A DNA stretch of 7,915 nt from Candidatus Mcinerneyibacteriota bacterium (GTDB lineage: Bacteria; AUK180; JAQVHJ01), in assembly GCA_030630935.1 (NCBI GenBank), contig DAOVMD010000128.1, forward strand, positions 1 through 7,915. The letters are read 5' to 3'. A program made the translations under genes and the position numbers. Positions 5,456-7,915 of this stretch are shown here, one piece after another; the stretch's first letter is position 1, and each line of letters begins with the position of its first letter. The notes beneath the pieces were generated by a model. That model made no database searches. It saw nothing but the letters and a program-made list of their open reading frames with translations, and was not told the DNA's origin.

Positions 5456-5756
5456 ATGCATGCTTCGCATGCGTTCAAGTGTTTAAAAGTTCAAATGTTT
5501 AATAAATGTTTAAATGTGCGGATGCTGCGATAGTTCAATTGTTCAAGTGTTAAAAACTGTTTAAATGTTATTGTAGAGACGTGCTATGGCACGTCTGATA
5601 GTTCAATTGTTCAAGTGTTTTATAAAGGCATACTTTGCATGCGTTTAAGTGTTAATAATGTTACGATAGTTCAATAGTTAAATTGTTAAAAAAATGTTTA
5701 AGTGTGCGGTTGATATGATAGTTAAATTATTGAAGCACAGCGATTGCTACGCAATT
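5456..5756. repeat. Non-coding mosaic of degenerate direct repeats and small hairpins
   Basis: No credible gene lies here. A 23-bp direct repeat starting GATAGTTCAA is exact at 5529-5551 and 5597-5619, and degenerate at 5665; the three are exactly 68 bp apart. A weaker copy is at 5717. A second repeat is shared by 5505-5524 and 5693-5712 (two differences). Small hairpins are embedded: GCATGC-TTC-GCATGC at 5458-5472 (flanks extend it), a degenerate copy at 5628-5642, an 8-bp perfect stem AGACGTGC/GCACGTCT with loop TATG at 5577-5596, and GATTGC-TAC-GCAATT at 5742-5756. The 5458 and 5628 hairpins are each followed by GCGTT(C/T)AAGTGTT. The layout suggests decayed copies of a family of small intergenic elements. 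Confidence 0.65.
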
Positions 5757-6029
5757 AAGAATGAAAAATGAAGAATGATTTTGCATTATTTATTACAATG
5801 CTTTGAATAAGAGCATAATTTCTTAACATGAAAATTTTGTTTATCCTTAATTACCCAAAGAAAATAATCTTTCCTGCTCTCAGTTCCCTGTTCTCTGATA
5901 TCTGTTTTAATTATCTATTTAAAAATTCCTGAAGAAATAACATATTAATAATTATTAATATAAGATATAAGATGCCGGCACCCTAATCAATCACAAGTTA
6001 CCCGCCAGGGTATTTTGGGGTTTTTCATT
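5757..6029. other. AT-rich gap without a recognisable gene
   Basis: Nothing coding is supported here. It holds a 20-bp all-AT perfect palindrome (5942-5961) and a small GC stem TACCC/GGGTA (5999-6012) followed on the plus strand by TTTTGGGGTTTTT. The minus-strand nuclease-like gene at 6030 ends at its right edge, but the stem has no U-run in that direction, so I see no clear terminator for it. Confidence 0.5.
5942..5961. repeat. 20-bp perfect A/T palindrome
   Basis: ATATTAATAATTATTAATAT is its own complement. It lies downstream of the 220-residue gene and about 580 bp upstream of DUF134, with no promoter beside it. In sequence this AT-rich, chance is a real possibility. Confidence 0.35.
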
Positions 6030-6692
6030 TTAAAGGTCCTTTATTCTTGCAATTTTTTGGCTTCCTTGTTTACTACTTATAGAATAATTGCATAAAAAAA
6101 TAAATCCCTTTTTTTCAGAATATTTTTCCTTATTTCCAGATTTTAAATATATATTTCTAGCAATCTCTTTACTGTTATTTAATTTATCGATTATATTATC
6201 AATATGATTTTCAAATCTTTTTGTATCTTTTTTTGATTCAACTAATGTAATATACATAAAAATATTGTAAGCATTTTCATTTTCTTTTTTCAATAATAAT
6301 TTCATAAAAACTTCTACTAAATTTTGCAATGTACAATTTTTAGGTCCCTTCCATTCGATAAAAAATTCATTATTGGAATTATTTCCAATATAAAAATCAA
6401 AAGAACCCTGTTGTCCATTATTAATGATGTTTTTTATTTCATCTTTATCTTCATCTAAATATTTTTTTAGAGATCCCCAAGAGAATTTTTGATTACATGT
6501 ATTATATTCAGGCTTAATATATAAATTCTTCCATATATCCCTACCATATTTTTCATAAAGTAAATTTGAAAACATATGGTGGAAGTACCTTTCATTAAAT
6601 TTATCACTTTCAAAAGGCACAGGAATATCTGCTATTAATTGAATAATTTCATTAAAAATATTCTCGATATCGTTTTTATTTATATCCTTCAT
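6030..6692 (-). CDS. Hypothetical protein with possible PD-(D/E)XK nuclease-like core
   Basis: I do not recognise a named family for this 220-residue, Lys/Asn-rich soluble protein; no signal peptide or membrane segment is visible. Its middle has a pattern seen in restriction-endonuclease-like folds: an acidic residue in an N-terminal helix (E34, in NERYFHHMFSNLLYEKYG), then SFDFYIG with D99, a turn, and a beta-strand EFFIEWKG with E113 and K115, giving D-X13-E-X-K. A helix (TLQNLVEVFMKLLLKK) and a strand (AYNIFMYITLV) follow, as expected for that fold. The N-terminal half also resembles small proteins of defence or mobile loci in style only. AGAGG lies about 7-8 nt before the ATG. It stands alone, 108 bp from the NHL gene, in more AT-rich sequence than the iron-sulfur locus, which hints at acquisition. 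The nuclease idea is inference from motif spacing. Confidence 0.75.
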   Translation of the reverse strand: MKDINKNDIENIFNEIIQLIADIPVPFESDKFNERYFHHMFSNLLYEKYGRDIWKNLYIKPEYNTCNQKFSWGSLKKYLDEDKDEIKNIINNGQQGSFDFYIGNNSNNEFFIEWKGPKNCTLQNLVEVFMKLLLKKENENAYNIFMYITLVESKKDTKRFENHIDNIIDKLNNSKEIARNIYLKSGNKEKYSEKKGFIFLCNYSISSKQGSQKIARIKDL

Positions 6693-6800
6693 TTCGTACC
6701 TCTTTTTTTGTTATCTTAAGTTTTCTTCATTAGCGACAATTAGAATTACCAGCCAACGACAATTATTATTACTGTTTAAATTTTGAATATTCATTATATA
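6693..6800. other. Short intergenic spacer
   Basis: This AT-rich spacer between the NHL lipoprotein and the nuclease-like gene has a TATAAT on the minus strand (6793-6798) but no acceptable -35 at the right distance. CGACAATTA occurs twice within it. No small gene is supported. Confidence 0.4.
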
Positions 6801-7649
6801 TTATTTTACTTCAAATTTTTGTATTATGTCTAAATAAGCATCTGAAATATAAATATATCCTTCTTCATCTTTAGCAATACCCACGGGATATTGAAAATCT
6901 CCATCATTTGTTCCTGTTCCCCACTGTCCAAATTTTAATAAAAAATCCCCTTTTGTATTAAATATTTGAATCCTACCATTGTCAGCATCTGTTATAAGAA
7001 GGGCATTATATTTATTTAAATAACAGATATCACCAAGACTCTTAAAATCTCCATTTTCTGTTCCCCATTGTCCCCATTGTCCTAAATAAGTACCATCAGT
7101 GTCAAATTTTTGAATACGATGATTAATGTAATCAGATATATATACTTCATCATTATCATCAATACAAATCCATCTTGGTGCATTAAATTCTCCATTTCCT
7201 GTTCCAGGAGTTCCCCATTGTCCTAAATAAGCACCATCAGTGTCAAATTTTTGAATACGATTATTGTTTGAATCACAAATGTATAAAATTTTATTACTAT
7301 CAATTGAAATTCCAATAGGGGTATTAAATTCAGAATTTCCCGTTCCAGATGTCCCCCATTGTTTAATAAAATTTCCATTAGTATTAAATTTTTGTATACA
7401 GTTATTCCCAGTATTTACAATATATATATAACCATTCTTATCGCATACAATTCCTTGAATACCATTAAATTCCCCTTGACCAGAGCCAGATGTTCCCCAT
7501 TTCTTTATAAATAAAATTTCTTGAATCTCATTACTATCAGAGGTACCTGGCTCAAATGGTAGTTCTTCTCTTTTTTCACATCCTGAAAATATAATAAAAG
7601 AAGTCATCAATAGAAAGAATAATACAATTGTAATCTTTTTTATTTTCAT
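6801..7649 (-). CDS. NHL-repeat lipoprotein (beta-propeller), exported
   Basis: A 282-residue protein with a lipoprotein signal: basic start MKIKK, a hydrophobic stretch at 6-20, and FSGC with the lipidation cysteine at C24 (Phe at -3 is acceptable). A short linker follows, then five NHL-type repeats starting at W51, W98, W145, W195 and W243. Each runs WGT(S)G-G-G-EFN-P-GI..D..-YI-D--N-RIQKF-T-G, about 47 residues. Such propellers sit on the periplasmic or outer surface and usually bind partners or ligands rather than catalyse; the ligand is unknown. Five repeats is low for a closed six-bladed NHL propeller, so an atypical closure, or completion by the N-terminal strand, is possible. The start has GGTGA five nt upstream. 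Two adjacent repeats are nearly identical at DNA level, and a 9-bp tandem duplication adds GQW at about 192-197. Confidence 0.9.
   Translation of the reverse strand: MKIKKITIVLFFLLMTSFIIFSGCEKREELPFEPGTSDSNEIQEILFIKKWGTSGSGQGEFNGIQGIVCDKNGYIYIVNTGNNCIQKFNTNGNFIKQWGTSGTGNSEFNTPIGISIDSNKILYICDSNNNRIQKFDTDGAYLGQWGTPGTGNGEFNAPRWICIDDNDEVYISDYINHRIQKFDTDGTYLGQWGQWGTENGDFKSLGDICYLNKYNALLITDADNGRIQIFNTKGDFLLKFGQWGTGTNDGDFQYPVGIAKDEEGYIYISDAYLDIIQKFEVK
7081..7266. repeat. Near-identical DNA repeats within the NHL gene (141-bp spacing)
   Basis: About 43 bp beginning at 7081 recur at 7222 with only two differences. The 141-bp offset is exactly one 47-residue NHL repeat. This points to a recent blade duplication or gene conversion. 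Next to it, TCCCCATTG is duplicated in tandem at 7062-7070 and 7071-7079, adding three residues in frame. Confidence 0.8.
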
Positions 7650-7660
7650 TATTTCACCAT

Positions 7661-7807
7661 TTAAAATTTGATTTTCAACTTAAGATTAGGCTTGTAATTA
7701 TCAAAGTCCATACCAAAAGTAACTTTATTTGAATTTGTTCTGTCTTTAAACAAATATTTAAATCCATAATAAGACCCTAGCGTGAGTTTATCACGAAATA
7801 CATTATT
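7661..7807 (-). pseudogene. C-terminal remnant of an outer-membrane beta-barrel-like protein
   Basis: A 48-codon open stretch with no usable start ends just 11 bp before the NHL start. It reads as alternating-pattern strands: DKLTLGSYYGFKYLFK, then NKVTFGMDFDN, then NLKLKIKF and stop. A final Phe after alternating Leu/Ile/Lys is the usual C-terminal signature of outer-membrane barrels recognised by the BAM machinery. Upstream it meets TAA at 7808-7810; beyond that the same frame stays open only back to an ATG at 7870 (20 codons) with no ribosome site, and those codons do not look like barrel strands. It may be the relic of a deleted gene or the end of one broken by an in-frame stop. Codons are also compatible with chance, given the short length. 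Confidence 0.45.
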
Positions 7808-7915
7808 TTATATTTTTAAAAAAGATAAATATCGATATATTGGAAAATTATGGTTACCTTTCGCCAACATTGTAAGTATACACCAAAATAGATAAAAAAT
7901 GACTTGACAAAGAGA
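7808..7915. other. Right-edge non-coding sequence with a partial rightward promoter
   Basis: No gene is supported. TTGACA at 7904-7909 on the plus strand is a consensus -35; its -10 would lie outside the window, so a rightward gene may begin just beyond. On the minus strand TATACT (7875-7880) could be a -10 for the NHL gene, but the hexamer 17 bp upstream of it is poor and the leader would exceed 200 nt. Confidence 0.3.

Noticed and set aside
5456-5756. CRISPR array
   Set aside because: Repeats are degenerate, overlap with hairpins, and are not separated by unique spacers of constant length; no cas gene is present.
5828-5932. 34-codon plus-strand ORF beginning MKILFILNYP
   Set aside because: No ribosome site or promoter, AT-rich gap, and no family resemblance; such a length is expected by chance.
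5999-6012. TACCC/GGGTA stem followed by T-rich sequence, as a terminator
   Set aside because: The T-run is on the plus strand, where no gene precedes it; on the minus strand, where the 220-residue gene ends, no U-run follows.

Overview
The window looks like part of the chromosome of an anaerobic, low-GC, diderm bacterium. The left two thirds carry a dense set of iron-sulfur proteins of a kind largely confined to anaerobes. The right third encodes a lipoprotein with a lipobox and the tail of what looks like an outer-membrane beta-barrel. Genes have clear Shine-Dalgarno sites and sigma70-type promoters. The sequence alone does not fix the phylum. An uncultured FCB-like or candidate-phylum lineage would fit, but that is a guess.

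All recognisable genes are on the minus strand, so they are described in order of transcription, from right to left. The accessory region (about 7915 to 6030) holds a short non-coding right edge, a 48-codon remnant of an outer-membrane protein, a five-repeat NHL lipoprotein, and a 220-residue protein of unknown function with a possible PD-(D/E)XK nuclease core. It is visibly more AT-rich than the rest. From about 6029 to 5435 there is no gene. Part of this gap (about 5456-5756) is a mosaic of degenerate direct repeats and small hairpins.

The main locus starts at a near-perfect promoter (TTGACA, 17 bp, TATACT) with a perfect 16-bp palindrome over the predicted transcription start. First come four small genes: a DUF134 helix-turn-helix protein, a 2[4Fe-4S] ferredoxin, and two tandem DUF5320 proteins. 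All four have Gly-rich low-complexity segments rich in Arg, Gln or Lys. A second promoter, framed by an inverted repeat and followed by a 42-nt hairpin, then leads into a tightly packed set: two MinD-type ATPases with inserted 2[4Fe-4S] ferredoxin domains, a MIP18/DUF59 protein, an Mrp/NBP35 ATPase fused to a NifX-like (ORP-type) domain, and a third MinD-ferredoxin ATPase cut by the window edge.

The set resembles the anaerobe-specific orange-protein (ORP)/Mrp/MinD loci known from Desulfovibrio. The likely theme is ATP-driven assembly or transfer of iron-sulfur or mixed-metal clusters: MIP18/DUF59 and Mrp as cluster carriers, the NifX-like domain as a cluster-binding module, and the MinD-ferredoxin proteins as partner ATPases. 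DUF134 is the best candidate local regulator. The role of the Gly-rich small proteins is unknown.
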